Source: Calliopum simillimum (taxonomy: Eukaryota; Arthropoda; Insecta; Diptera; Lauxaniidae). Taken from it: 64,000 nucleotides of DNA. Each line of letters starts with the position of its first letter. Position 1 is the stretch's first letter. Location of the stretch: assembly GCA_951812925.1 (NCBI GenBank), contig OX638370.1:41605948-41669947 (forward strand), written 5' to 3'. The notes beneath the pieces are model-generated. The model ran no database searches, had not been told where the DNA came from, and worked only from the letters and a program-made list of their open reading frames with translations. Shown here piece after piece: positions 22,440-32,639 of the stretch. The translations under genes were made by a program, and so were the position numbers.

Positions 22440-23126
22440 AAAATAATCTATCAAATTATAAAAAGTGGGCGGTGCCACGCCCTCCAAAAAATTTATTCAT
22501 CATATCTCCGAAGCTACTTGACGCAGGTAGATTAAATTTGGTACATATGTTAAGGTCAGCGTGAGAAAAAAAGTTCTTTGGAAAAGAAGGCGGTGCCACG
22601 CCCACCAAAAAGTTTTGCCCCCCTTAAAATTAAATCATCTTAACTTCGAAACTACCGTACACATATAACTGAAATTTGGTACATATGTAAAAGGCAGCAG
22701 TACAAATAATGATCACTGGAAAAAAAGGCGGTGCCACACCCCTAAAAACAAAATATGTCATATTTCAGACATTATTTGATAGAAACTCACGTTGCTTAAA
22801 AGTGTGTCTTTAGTAATATCATAGTCATTGTAAGATTATAAAGAAATCAAACGAAGTACTGTACTACTACTGTACTGTCTAGTTTCGTAATTAATATTGT
22901 TCAATTTACTTTTTTTACTTGTCTATGGTTTGTATTAAGTATTCTTTGATTTTTGCTTAAAAATATTTATTTTTATTTTACCCAAATTTTTATTCTGATT
23001 CAAGCAGGCAAATCTATAACATCACTGCCCATTTTTCCAATGATCATTATTTGTACTGTTGCCTTTTACATATGTACCAAATTTCAGTTATATGTGTGCA
23101 ATTTCAATAATAAATTAAAAAAAAAA
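22440..23126 (-). repeat. GGCGTGGCACCGCCC-type monomers
   Basis: Three minus-strand monomers are marked on the plus strand by GGGCGGTGCCACGCCC (22467), GGCGGTGCCACGCCC (22590) and GGCGGTGCCACACCCC (22727). They are separated by CATATCTCCGAAGCTACTTG and AAATTTGGTACATATGT-type blocks at a period of 120-140 bp. The stretch after about 22800 shows only weak similarity. Confidence 0.65.
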
Positions 23127-24325
23127 TACCCGTTTCACGTGGTTTTTCTCCAGCACGTAACATTTTTTTTAATCGATTTTTGAAGTTTTTTATCCACTGT
23201 ACATGAAAAAACCAAAACTACCGCATTCTTGTGTTAAATCGATGAATTTAACTATATGATCCTTAAATCAGTGGTGTATCATGTGTTCAGCAAACTTATG
23301 CAGGATATTGCGGGAAATATTTTTGTATAAAATTTTAACCCTGTTTAACCCCCACATGTGGGTCATTTTTGCCATTTTCTTAAAAAGGTACAAAAATGAC
23401 ACCCAAAACAGGGAAATATTGAGTCAGTATTTACTACAGAAATATTTGCTATAAAATTTCACTACTATACGTAGTTTCTAAACACGTAAAGGTCGAAATT
23501 TGAGCTCGACACCAAAAAAATCGTTAAAATCAATTAGGACTTTTCACTTTGCATATTAATTACATCCCTGACGCACTTACCTTAAGTTTTAAGAATTTTT
23601 TGTCTTTGGTAGCTCTAAGTAAAATTTTTTGTAGGATATTTTTGCAAAATTTTTTAACCCATTGTGGCTCAGTTTTAGAAAAAGTGGTCAAAAAGACCCA
23701 TTAAAACAGGATATAATAGGGTAATGTATTCTAAGAAAATGATCCTTGTGTGATTTCGTTATGATCTTGTGAGAACGAGTTTTGTCCAAAATGTAGTTTT
23801 AGAGTTTTACAGTGGGGTGAAAGATTGTTAGAAGTCCTTACTGATTTTAACGATTTTTTTGCTTTCGGGTTGAAATTTTGCTTTTTTAGTGTTCAGCAAC
23901 TAGTAGTGAAATTGTATAGCAAATATTTCTGTAGTGCATACTGACTCAATATTCCCCTGTTTTAGGTGTCATTTTTGTACCTTTTTAAAAATAGGGCAAA
24001 AATTACCCACATGTGAGGGTTGTACAGGGTGAAAATTTTCTACAAAAATGTTCCCCGCAATATCCTGCATAAGTTTGCTTAACTCATGATACACCTCAAA
24101 TGTAAGGAGCTTATAGTTAAATTCATCGATTTAACACAAGAATGCGGTATTTTTGGTTTTTTCATGTACAGTGGATAAAAAAACTTCAAAAATCGATTAA
24201 AAAAAATGTTACGTGCTGGGGAAAACGACGAGACACGGTATTTTTTTTTTTGACGTCTACTTTAAGTTTTTTTTGGATTTTCTCATGTGTTTTTTTGTGT
24301 CGAACAGTGTAATTAGAGATAGGCA
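23127..24325. mobile_element. Foldback family B, most complete palindrome
   Basis: The arms 23127-23475 and 23890-24262 are inverted copies. Shared blocks include ATCGATTTTTGAAGTTTTTT, ACCGCATTCTTGTG-type sequence, GTGTCATTTTTGTACC and AATATTTCTGTAGTGCATAC. Inversion continues inward (CAAAAAAATCGTTAAAATCA at 23512 against its complement near 23836-23861). The outer right edge (24249-24325, GACGTC to CAGTGTAAT) matches the left edge of the fragment at 470. No transposase. Other copies: 470-690, 13225-14035, 41090-41640. Confidence 0.75.
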
Positions 24326-24453
24326 GCAAAAAGTGCTGCCAATAAAAATCCAGAAGGGATAAAAAGAAATAGAGAAAATTTAAACTAGAACAAACACACG
24401 GTGTTTGCTACTGGCGTAAACAGATCTTATGGATATTCTTAGTTAATGTGGTA

Positions 24454-24459
24454 TTTATT
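24454..24459 (-). terminator. Poly(A) signal of the first Kunitz gene
   Basis: AATAAA on the minus strand lies 66 bp downstream of the TGA. The corresponding signal of the second Kunitz gene is at 38349-38354, about 72 bp past its stop, so the 3' ends are arranged alike. Confidence 0.6.
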
Positions 24460-24524
24460 CGGCAAAATACTTTGATAGATACAACTATTTTGGACTACAA
24501 TAACATATTTCTCTAATCATAAGA

Positions 24525-24840
24525 TCACTTTTCATCCGTACAAAAGCTTTCACAATCTAATTTATACGTAAATCGATTTGCGTTCCCTCCACAGCCACTA
24601 TATATAAAGAAAACACATTCTTTCATATCCAAATTGTAGGACCAGCTAGGTATAAAGGTTTTACAAGGACCTGAGGCTGAATGTTCTAAAGCACATACAG
24701 CTGAAAGCAGAAGGTTAAATTGACATTTATTATTTTCATTTTTTCTGTTTCGACTTCTTCTAAGGATACTTACGATCTCTATCGGCGAAGACGTATAAAG
24801 CAAAACTAGAAGTAACAAAAATTATTAAGAAAAATTTCAT
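24525..24840 (-). CDS. Secreted single Kunitz-domain protein (first paralogue)
   Basis: This is a two-exon gene on the minus strand: exon 1 is 24840-24774, the 73-bp intron is 24773-24701 (GTAAGT donor, TGCTTTCAG acceptor), and exon 2 is 24700-24525. Splicing gives 80 residues. Residues 1-19 form a signal peptide (MKFF, a hydrophobic stretch, then FA). The rest is one Kunitz/BPTI domain with all six cysteines and the order VC, GPCK, KEC, SGCGGN, DC, FC. Lys after the second cysteine is the P1 residue expected of a trypsin-type protease inhibitor. The frame is intact and the TATA, initiator and poly(A) signals are present, so it is probably functional. Members of this family in flies act outside the cell, for example in seminal fluid, saliva or haemolymph; tissue cannot be told here. 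Paralogue at 38426-38733. Confidence 0.93.
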
Positions 24841-24874
24841 TTTTAAATATTAAATCGGAAAAACCAATTTTAAG

Positions 24875-24911
24875 AACTGACTTTGACACGAGTTTCTAAT
24901 TGACTTATAAG
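24875..24911 (-). promoter_or_regulatory. Core promoter of the first Kunitz gene
   Basis: On the minus strand a TATA box (CTTATAAG, 24904-24911) is followed about 30 bp later by TCAGTT (24880-24875), the arthropod initiator. The start codon follows 35 bp further on. The second Kunitz gene has the same arrangement. Confidence 0.75.
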
Positions 24912-25300
24912 CCTTCTCAATTTCATGGTTATAGCGTACTATAATAATCATTTCAATAAAATCTTGAATTAGAATTTTTCCACGAATCCGATATACCGCA
25001 TTAAAAAAATCAAAATCGGAATTTTAGCTTCAGTGCAATTGGACATGCTAAAAATATGCTCGACAATGCGATATGGGTTGAATTGTTATCGGTTGAATTT
25101 AATTCAAATTCACATTTCCCTTTTTGCAAAAGAAAGAAAGCCGACAAGTGCCGCGGCATGCCGCAAGATATTAAAAACTTTGAGAACAACCGAAACCGTT
25201 GCAAGGCGATAGTAAAAATCGTTATTATGGTAAACCCAATTTATTTCGATAAATATTTTATTACCACAGTCGAAAAATTTTGAGAAATCTGAAAAATATT
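24912..25300 (-). repeat. 5' flank shared by the Kunitz paralogues
   Basis: Blocks such as GATATACCGCATTAAAAA, AATTGGACATGCTAAAAATA, GACAATGCGAT, AATTCAAATTCACATTTCCC and CCGACAAGTGCCG match 38860-39080 and, in part, 14050-14300. The duplication unit therefore included several hundred bases upstream. It may hold shared regulatory sites. Small frames on either strand here are shadows. Confidence 0.7.
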
Positions 25301-25710
25301 GAGAAATATTTACAAAGAATGAAAAAGTTGAACAAATTGGGGGGGTTAAAAGCAAAGGTGTACACGTGACAAATTACGAAAAATAAAGTTTAGTATGCCA
25401 TTAGGTAGAGAGAGAATTACTCTATTAACCCATTCCCCGCCTGTGATGCCATACGGCACAGTGTAAACACATTACCTGAATGTTCACCATAATTATTTTG
25501 TAACTTGTTCGCACAGGCTTGTCGTTTTTTTTTTTTTGTGCAAAGAAATGTTTGATCTATTATTTATTGCATTCCACGAGTAAATATTTCATCAACTTTT
25601 CAAGCGTGAGTGGAGTGGAAGTGATCAGTGAAAGTTATTCGGAAAAAATCGATTATGGCACAAGGGCGTCGCACTATGGATTTTTTTTTGACAAAAAAGT
25701 GTAGGGGAAT
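25301..25710. other. Intergenic stretch, nothing identified
   Basis: Contains a C/T-rich patch CCCATTCCCCGCCTGTGATG near 25430, with a related AGTGATGCCATATGGCA patch at 32484. No gene or element could be supported. Confidence 0.35.
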
Positions 25711-25715
25711 GTCGT

Positions 25716-26311
25716 CAGGGTTGGGCCGCTGTCAGGGTTGGGCTATTTCTCGTATATGACACGTGCTGCCATCTGTTTTATAGCGTCGAACTATTGTTCT
25801 CGATGCCAGAAAACTTTTTTAAGCATTACGTGTCACCAGGATCAAAAGATTTTGTAATAGCAGTGAAAAATGACTCGAAACTTAGAAAAGAACAATGCCA
25901 TAGAAAAAGTAAGTATATATATCCATTAAGGGGTGAACCATTATCAAGTTCTCTAAGGGAAAATTCGATTCCCTAACCTGTTCACATGTAGTATTGAGCG
26001 ATCGAAAAACACGCATGTCGTCAGGGTTGGGCCACTTCAATTTTTATTTAGAATCAGTAAAATAACATCACTGAATCGGTTTTTCGGAACACAGAACATT
26101 AACATTACAGTTTTGGATACCCCCAGAGTTAACACGAACGGAAAAGTAGCGAGTTCTATGGGCAAGCACCTGAAAGCAACGAGTGAAACGCACAAGGAAC
26201 TAAAGGTATGTTACAGATAAAGGTCCGCACTTTTAAATAAAACAAATAATTTGGTAGTATTCAAATTTATAAAAAAGATACAGAGGAAAGTTAAAAAGTG
26301 GCCCAACCCTG
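25716..26311. mobile_element. MITE-like element with CAGGGTTGGGCC ends
   Basis: CAGGGTTGGGCC occurs at 25716 and 26022 (and CAGGGTTGGGC at 25733), and its inverse ends at 26311. The pair 26022 and 26311 gives 16-bp terminal inverted repeats, CAGGGTTGGGCCACTT, around a 290-bp element. A second, partial left end lies at 25716-25740. CAGGG ends are typical of hAT elements, but I do not see a matching 8-bp target duplication. No transposase. Confidence 0.6.
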
Positions 26312-26576
26312 ACAACTATTAGACGCAGATAGATAAGATTCGGTATGTTTGTAATAGACACAGAGATAAATAATATTTATAGAAAAGTGGGCGGTGCCAC
26401 GCCCTAAAAATATAAAACACACCATATCTTTGAATCTATTTAAACCCATGTAGATGAAATTCGGTTTATATACAAAAATCATCAAGACAAATAATGTCTG
26501 TTGGAAAAATATGTGGTGCCACGCCCACAAGCAGAGCTATAAGAATGAACTTGTTTCCTATAGAACAGAGAGGCAA
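26312..26576 (-). repeat. GGCGTGGCACCGCCC-type monomers, left of the LINE
   Basis: Minus-oriented monomers (GTGGGCGGTGCCACGCCC at 26388, TGGTGCCACGCCCAC at 26513). The stretch 26315-26430 is a near copy, inverted, of 30325-30430 on the other side of the LINE, sharing AGACGCAGATAGATAAGATT and CGGTATGTTTGTAA. Confidence 0.7.
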
Positions 26577-26632
26577 TTATTTATTTATTTATTTCGGTCT
26601 ACAGAATAAATCTTACAGACTATAATCTTAAT

Positions 26633-29629
26633 TTAATTAAATAAAACAAATAAATTAAGCTTAAATAAGTTTAAACTTAAATTAAAATTTAACAATTGGG
26701 AATAATTATTACAAATACGAATACACATAGCAATCGGTTCATTAAGAGCATAATTTGTCCTATGAACTTGATCTTCAAACATACGATTATGTCTTGAATT
26801 TCTATTAGGTACATAGAGCACAAATGAATCGGAAATCTCCTTACAATTAATTTTACCAGACAAAATATTGTAAACAAAAGTTAAAGAAGAGGACACACGA
26901 CGGTCTTTTAAAGACTGTAGCCCCAAGAGTTTTCGCCTTGAATCATAGCAAGGAACTCCATCTGGCCACTGCAATTTATACAATGCAAACCTAGTAAAAT
27001 TTCTTTGAATTCTTTCAATTCTATCTGAGCTATCAGTATAGAAGGGATCCCAAATAATTGAGCAATACTCCAGAATGCTTCTTACCAAGGAAATATATAG
27101 AGCTTTCACTGTCATGGGGTCTTTAAAATTTAAAGAATTTCTTTTGATAAAGCCTAACATAGCATAAGATTTAGAAACAGCATAATCATAATGAGATTTA
27201 AATGTGAAGCTTGAATCAAAAATTACTCCAAGATCTTTAATTTCTTGTTTACGCAGTAATAACTTATTATTAATACAGTAATCAAATGTTTTAGGTTCAG
27301 AACACTTCGCGAAAGAAACAATACAACATTTGCTTGAATTCAATGCTAGGTTATTGCATAAGCACCACTGATTAAAAGAGGATAAATCACTCTGACGCAA
27401 CATATAGTCAGTATCACAAGATATCTTGCGAAATAATTTGACATCATCTGCAAAAAGTAGACAAGTGGAGTGTTTAATAACTCTTGGTAAGTCATTAATA
27501 AATAATATGAATAAAAGTGGACCACAATGTGTACCCTGCGATGCATCAATTGCAGTATCAGAAATAGTATTCCCAATTTTAACAAATAGTTTACGCTTAG
27601 TCAAAAAACTTTCAAAAAATTTTATGAGCAAATCTGAAAGACCATATATTTTTAATTTTTTTAAAAGAATTACATGATCAACTTTATCAAAAGCTTTCGA
27701 GAAATCTGTGTAAATGACATCAAGTTGCTTATGATCTACCATGGCTGCAACGATATATTTTGAAATCAATGTCAGATTTGTGCAAGTGGATTTTCCAGGG
27801 AGAAAGCCATGTTGAGCTTCACATATAGCTTCACTTACATGGTTAAACAGTTTGTTTTTGATAATTATATCAAATAACTTTGCAAAAGTAGGCTGCTTTA
27901 CAATAGCTCTATAGTTGCATACATCACTACGATCGCCAGATTTGTATATGGGAGCAATGATGCAAATTTTCCAAATATCGAGAAATAAACCAGACTTAAA
28001 ACAAGAATTAAATAGATTAGTTAAGGGTTTAACAATATTACTGGCACAGTTTTTAAAAAACATGGGTGGAAAACCATCCTTTTCATGTTTAAAACTAGGT
28101 TTTAAGCTAGAAATTGCATTAAAAACATCTTCCTCATTAACAGTAAAGATATTAATAAAATCTGAATTTGATGTAAAAACATCCCTCTCACACCAGGAAG
28201 TGTTCTCAAATTTTTCATATACTTCTTGAAAAAATTTAGCAAAAAGATTGCATGACTGCAATGTATCATTAGATTTAGAGTCACCAAATCTCATGCTTGC
28301 CGGAAAGCCATTTGTTTTACGCTTATCATTTAAGTACTGCCAAAAATATTTCGGATTAGATTTTAATCGAGATTCAACCATTAAAATATATTTATTATAC
28401 AAAAATTTGTGTAGATAATCAAACTCTTTACGCATTTGAAGATATCGCACATGATCTAAGCTGCAGTTTGTTTTTTTAAATTTTTTATAAGCTTTATTCT
28501 TTACATTTTTCAAGTGCAAAAGTCTAGCATGAAACCAAGGTGGTTTATTGTTGCAAGCTCTTGATTTAAGAGGAACAAAAAGGGTAACAGCAGACTGGAA
28601 TATATCAAAAATAAATTTGTAAGCTAAATTTGGATCCTGAATGAAGTCAAGTGATGACCAATCGCATAAGTTTAAAAACGTATTGATCTCTAAAAAATTT
28701 CCCTTCAGAAAGTCAAATTCATTTATAAAATTTATATCTAAAGCACTAAAAACATAAAACTCAAAATTAATGGTTAAAGCTTTATGGTGGATGGAGTTTT
28801 TAGAAATTGGAGATGAGTTTAATTCACAAGTTGCCTTCAAATCACCAGTAATAAAAATTAAATCTAAGATCCTTTCCAAATCATTTTTAAAAGAATTTAA
28901 CTGATTGAATCCATTTGATAAAAAAAAACTTACAACTAGCGATTCAATATCTGAATTAAAGTAACATGGTAAAAGATTTCTATTATCATACAACCAGGAA
29001 ATGCACCCTAGATTATAATCACCTAAAGCAATTATCTGCTGGATGGAATCAATTTGATTTAAAACAAAACTTATATTATTAATATGATCATTATATAAAT
29101 CGTAGTTACTATTGGGAGGAATATAAGAATTAATTAAATAAATACATTTACCCTCAGCAAAATTTACTTTTACACAAATTTGTTCAATGAGTCTACTATT
29201 ATTAGGTAAAGCAACCAATTGACTATTTAAAATAGATTTCACAGCAATTAGGACTCCACCGCCTTTTTCACGACCAGTTGCAACACGACAGCGATCAACA
29301 CGATAAACATTATAGAAGTCGCCGAACAGTTCTGCATTAAAGATGTTTTCATGAAGCCAGGTTTCAGTTATAACAACAATATCATACTCTTGCAGCGACA
29401 TCGCTAGTAAAAACTGAGAACATTTAGTGCGAATGCCTCCTGCATTTTGATAATACAAAGAATATGATCTTCTATTGCAATCTATACTTTCAACTAAGCG
29501 ATCATTTATAACTGGTTGGGCTTGCAGTGCGAGCTCCGGGACCGGATCAGATTGCAAACATTGAATTAGAGATTCGCATCTCTTTTTGATAAAAAAGAAA
29601 AATCTCGAACTTTCACTTCTTTCGGCCAC
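26633..29629 (-). CDS. LINE ORF2: endonuclease and reverse transcriptase
   Basis: An uninterrupted frame of 998 codons. Residues of about 55-290 form an apurinic-like endonuclease: YYQNAGGIRTK near the start, the catalytic Glu in TETWL (about 90), ALGDYNLG (about 200) and SIHHKAL in the place of the usual SDH. Residues of about 500-760 form the reverse transcriptase: IIAPIYKSGDRSDVCNYR, then AQHGFLPGKST, YTDFSKAFDKVDH, SQGTHCGPLLFILFINDLP and the catalytic FADD box in LLFADDVKLF. The C-terminal part has RIERIQRNF. No RNase H was seen. The frame opens after a TAA and its nominal start codon is GTG; no ATG is near, so translation may depend on ORF1 through overlap or reinitiation. The intact frame suggests recent activity, while the missing 5' end suggests this copy is dead on arrival. 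Confidence 0.9.
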   Translation of the reverse strand: MAERSESSRFFFFIKKRCESLIQCLQSDPVPELALQAQPVINDRLVESIDCNRRSYSLYYQNAGGIRTKCSQFLLAMSLQEYDIVVITETWLHENIFNAELFGDFYNVYRVDRCRVATGREKGGGVLIAVKSILNSQLVALPNNSRLIEQICVKVNFAEGKCIYLINSYIPPNSNYDLYNDHINNISFVLNQIDSIQQIIALGDYNLGCISWLYDNRNLLPCYFNSDIESLVVSFFLSNGFNQLNSFKNDLERILDLIFITGDLKATCELNSSPISKNSIHHKALTINFEFYVFSALDINFINEFDFLKGNFLEINTFLNLCDWSSLDFIQDPNLAYKFIFDIFQSAVTLFVPLKSRACNNKPPWFHARLLHLKNVKNKAYKKFKKTNCSLDHVRYLQMRKEFDYLHKFLYNKYILMVESRLKSNPKYFWQYLNDKRKTNGFPASMRFGDSKSNDTLQSCNLFAKFFQEVYEKFENTSWCERDVFTSNSDFINIFTVNEEDVFNAISSLKPSFKHEKDGFPPMFFKNCASNIVKPLTNLFNSCFKSGLFLDIWKICIIAPIYKSGDRSDVCNYRAIVKQPTFAKLFDIIIKNKLFNHVSEAICEAQHGFLPGKSTCTNLTLISKYIVAAMVDHKQLDVIYTDFSKAFDKVDHVILLKKLKIYGLSDLLIKFFESFLTKRKLFVKIGNTISDTAIDASQGTHCGPLLFILFINDLPRVIKHSTCLLFADDVKLFRKISCDTDYMLRQSDLSSFNQWCLCNNLALNSSKCCIVSFAKCSEPKTFDYCINNKLLLRKQEIKDLGVIFDSSFTFKSHYDYAVSKSYAMLGFIKRNSLNFKDPMTVKALYISLVRSILEYCSIIWDPFYTDSSDRIERIQRNFTRFALYKLQWPDGVPCYDSRRKLLGLQSLKDRRVSSSLTFVYNILSGKINCKEISDSFVLYVPNRNSRHNRMFEDQVHRTNYALNEPIAMCIRICNNYSQLLNFNLSLNLFKLNLFVLFN

Positions 29630-30202
29630 AACGTCGGGTTAAAAACCTTAGCATAATCGCTTTCATCAATTTCTAGCTTGAAATTAACTCTGCTTAGACT
29701 AGATAAATTAGTACCTCTCTTCACAAGTATAAAACAGCACATTGTATCTTTTTCAATCTTTGTACGGAATGAAACGTAATCGATAATCCTATCAGCAGTA
29801 ACAGTTGGCTTGAAAGAAGAGAGATGTAATGCTCTCTTTGTTGTAGCAACATCAAGATCTTTGCTATTGTTATTGCCAATAACAATGTTTACATTTTTTT
29901 TATGAATGTTATTGCGCACCGTATTACGCACATTAAATGAAAATATAGGCGATGCAGCAGATGAAAGAGAGTCAACATCACTCCCTACATCAGCAGCGGC
30001 AGCAGAAACATGCGTGGATGGCGGAATCGCATGTGCACGCAAAGCAGATAACCGTTTTGTGACGTCATTAACAGCAGCATGGGCATTAAGAATAGATCGA
30101 CGATTTAAACAAGCAGCATCAGCAGCAGCGGCATCATTTCTTGAATTTTTTCTTTTATGTTTCTTATCATGCGCAATTTTCCAAACATTGTTAGAGGATT
30201 GT
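29566..30202 (-). CDS. LINE ORF1, C-terminal portion
   Basis: The frame is open from just after a TAA near 30200 to its stop at 29566, about 210 codons, and overlaps ORF2 by about 64 bp in another frame. The N-terminal part is Lys/Arg- and Ala-rich (HDKKHKRKNSRNDAAAADAA). The C-terminal part includes IVIGNNNSKDLDVATTKRAL and FNPTLWPKEVKVRDFSFLSK; the LWP-x-V-x-V-R-x-F pattern is, as I recall, common at the end of ORF1 proteins of insect non-LTR elements. These are RNA-binding chaperones of the retrotransposition particle. No Met codon near the open start, so the true N-terminus was lost. Confidence 0.7.
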
Positions 30203-30209
30203 TAATAAG

Positions 30210-30480
30210 GATATGTTCATTGTTGGGTGTAGTACCGCCCTTTTTTTCAGCAAATATTTATATATATACCGAAATTCATCCCTGTAGCTCAAATAGTTTC
30301 GGAGATATGATAAGTTTTATGTTTTTAGGGCGTGGCACCGCCCACTTTTTCAGTGGATATTATTTCTCGCTGTGCCTGTTACAAACATACCGAATCTTAT
30401 CTATCTGCGTCTAATAGTTTCGGAGATCTCACGAATTTGTTTTTGGGGCGTGGCACCGCCCATTTTCACTTTGAGTTCAT
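30210..30480 (+). repeat. GGCGTGGCACCGCCC-type monomers, right of the LINE
   Basis: Three plus-oriented monomers: GTAGTACCGCCC (30228), GGGCGTGGCACCGCCCAC (30328) and GGGGCGTGGCACCGCCCAT (30444), separated by TAGTTTCGGAGAT blocks, period about 110 bp. Confidence 0.7.
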
Positions 30481-32637
30481 TTCATCTTAATTGATTTGAT
30501 TGAATGCACATAAATTTATTCATATATCACTCCTGCGTTTAATGTGACTAACATTTTTAAACAGAAAAATCGATTTTTTCAAAATTCAAGAGATTTCGAC
30601 CCGTGTCACTATTTTGTGGATCTCATGCTGGAAAAAGCGGGCCTCTTTTCAAATGTATATTCTTTAATTTCGCGTTTAATTTTTTTAAAGAAAATGTGTC
30701 CTTGTAGTGAACTATTTTTGTGTACACTTTTTTGTCAAAAAAAAAACCATAGTGCGTCGGCGAGTTGCAAAAAATTATTTATTTGTATTTCGATTTTGAA
30801 AAAGAAGTTTATGCCAAATTGAAGAGCAATGCAGTAGTTTCTAAAGTGCATTTATAATAGATGTTAAGTGTGCTATATAGATTATTAAAAGTTTTAACGC
30901 GTAGAGCAAATGTGTCATCATCACAGGATTAGTTCTTCAGAAGGGAAGGTATGGATAAGGTAGATAAATTTCCATTTATTTTAATATTTTCAATTCATAA
31001 ATATTTATATGGAAAAAAGATCTTCTTGGTGGGGCTTGAACCCCAAAAAACCCACCCCGCGCGCATGAACCAGGGTGTCGTATGAATTTTTCGAGCGTTT
31101 TTTTTTTATGTTGTACAAATGATTGTGGATGCGTCTAACAATTATGGAACATTCCTTGAGCAACCAATCCAAATTTCACTGCGAATTTATATTGGGATTA
31201 TCCTTATTTTTGGTAACAATGTTTGTAGTTGATCGTGAAGATTATTGGATTACTAAAAGGCATGATTTCTGCTGGCATGTCTCGAAATAGTTTCAATCCA
31301 ATAAGCCGTTTTATTCACTTTACACTGAAAAAACACATTGATCCCTTTCACTCGGAGCATCATATGATGAGTCCAGGATACTGTATTTCGGCCTGCTCCC
31401 CTGCAAACAGTTTACTCAAAGCAAACTTCCACGGAGAGAAAAAAATGTTCTTATATCTAGCTCAAATCGTTCTTAAATTAAATATTCAGAATTAAGCCCG
31501 AAATAGCATAAAATCATCCTAAAATACGGCTAACTTGTTCGCAATTCAAGCTCAAATTTAGGCATAGTATAGATTTTGATAATTAAGACCAATTGTACTC
31601 AATGCAAGCCATTTTGTACTTGTATATTAAAAAAAATAAATAAGCCCATTTTTTGCTTAATTCAAGATCTTTTGTGATTTTTTATCAAAAAATAAATTTT
31701 CATTTGTGTTTATTCTGTGTGTTTATGATTCTCAATATGACTATGTCATCTACTGCTTAAATAATTCCTGCTCGACAGTCGAATTTGGTATTTATAATAG
31801 AGTAAATACTACTGACATCCCATAATGGGCTGAGTTTAAGCACAAATGAGTTTAATACATTTTTGATGAACAATCCCAAATTTAATTGAATTGAGCTCAA
31901 ATGGGCATATTAACTTTTTTGATAAACAATTACATTATTACTTGATATCAAGAAAATTGTGGACAAGCTGAAAATCACACCCATTACAAACAAACAACAC
32001 CCTTCCTGACTACGTTCGTGCCCTCCCATTCCACTTTTACTTCGATAATTTATTAACTGGAATCCCAGTTTTAAATTATTTGCAAAGCCTAGGCTACAAT
32101 GCAACGGGAACCATAAGAGAAAATTGCTTTCCACGCAACTGCCCACTTCTTGGAAAGCACGTCATGAAAAAAAAAACCAAGAGGGCACATCAAAATTTGC
32201 AGAAAACAAGGAATTTGACAACGCCATTGTAAAGTGGAATGATTTACGTTGGTGAATGTGATCGACGTAGATGTAAATATAAACCATGCAAAAACCAAAC
32301 CCGAAATGAGTGAGTAAGGTGCGATGTACATTTATGCGTTAGATGTTTCGTCAAGTATCACACTAACGCAGATAAGTATGCTAACTTACCATTTTTATTC
32401 AAAAATTATGTATGTATACGTTAAAAAAAAAATAAAGTTTTAAATTATACTCAAAATAAACTTTTTCCTAAGAGGTTCCCACCAGTGATGCCATATGGCA
32501 TCGAGGCACCATGGAAAAATGAGGCGTGGTCGCTGAAAAACCTAACCGGATTTTAACTCAGAAACGTTTTTTTACCCCCTAAACAAAAATTCACCATCAA
32601 ATTCAAAAAAATAAGTGCTGGCGGGGAATAATTAATA
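30481..32637. other. Intergenic stretch, nothing identified
   Basis: No exon, RNA gene or transposon end could be supported in these 2 kb. On the minus strand near 31030-31050, GGGGTTCAAGCCCC forms a short hairpin resembling a tRNA T-arm, but no tRNA can be folded around it. Open frames of 70-90 codons (for example 31229-31495) show no family signature. Confidence 0.4.
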
Positions 32638-32639
32638 TA

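Larger units (their letters stand above)
26577..30203 (-). mobile_element. CR1/jockey-type LINE, 5'-truncated
   Basis: The element reads on the minus strand. Its 3' end has an AAAT-repeat tail (TTATTTATTTATTTATTT on the plus strand at 26579-26596) instead of plain poly(A). Two partly overlapping frames are present, ORF1 (incomplete at its 5' end) and ORF2. ORF1 is open back to a TAA near 30200 without a usable ATG, so the element was probably truncated on insertion. No target duplication was found around 26577 and 30203. A diverged relative with the same tail type is at 5301-5975. Confidence 0.85.

Noticed and set aside
30203..30203. Target-site duplication around the LINE at 26577-30203
   Set aside because: AAGAATGAACTTGTTT (left) and AAGGATATGTTCATTG (right) look alike only superficially and are not direct repeats.
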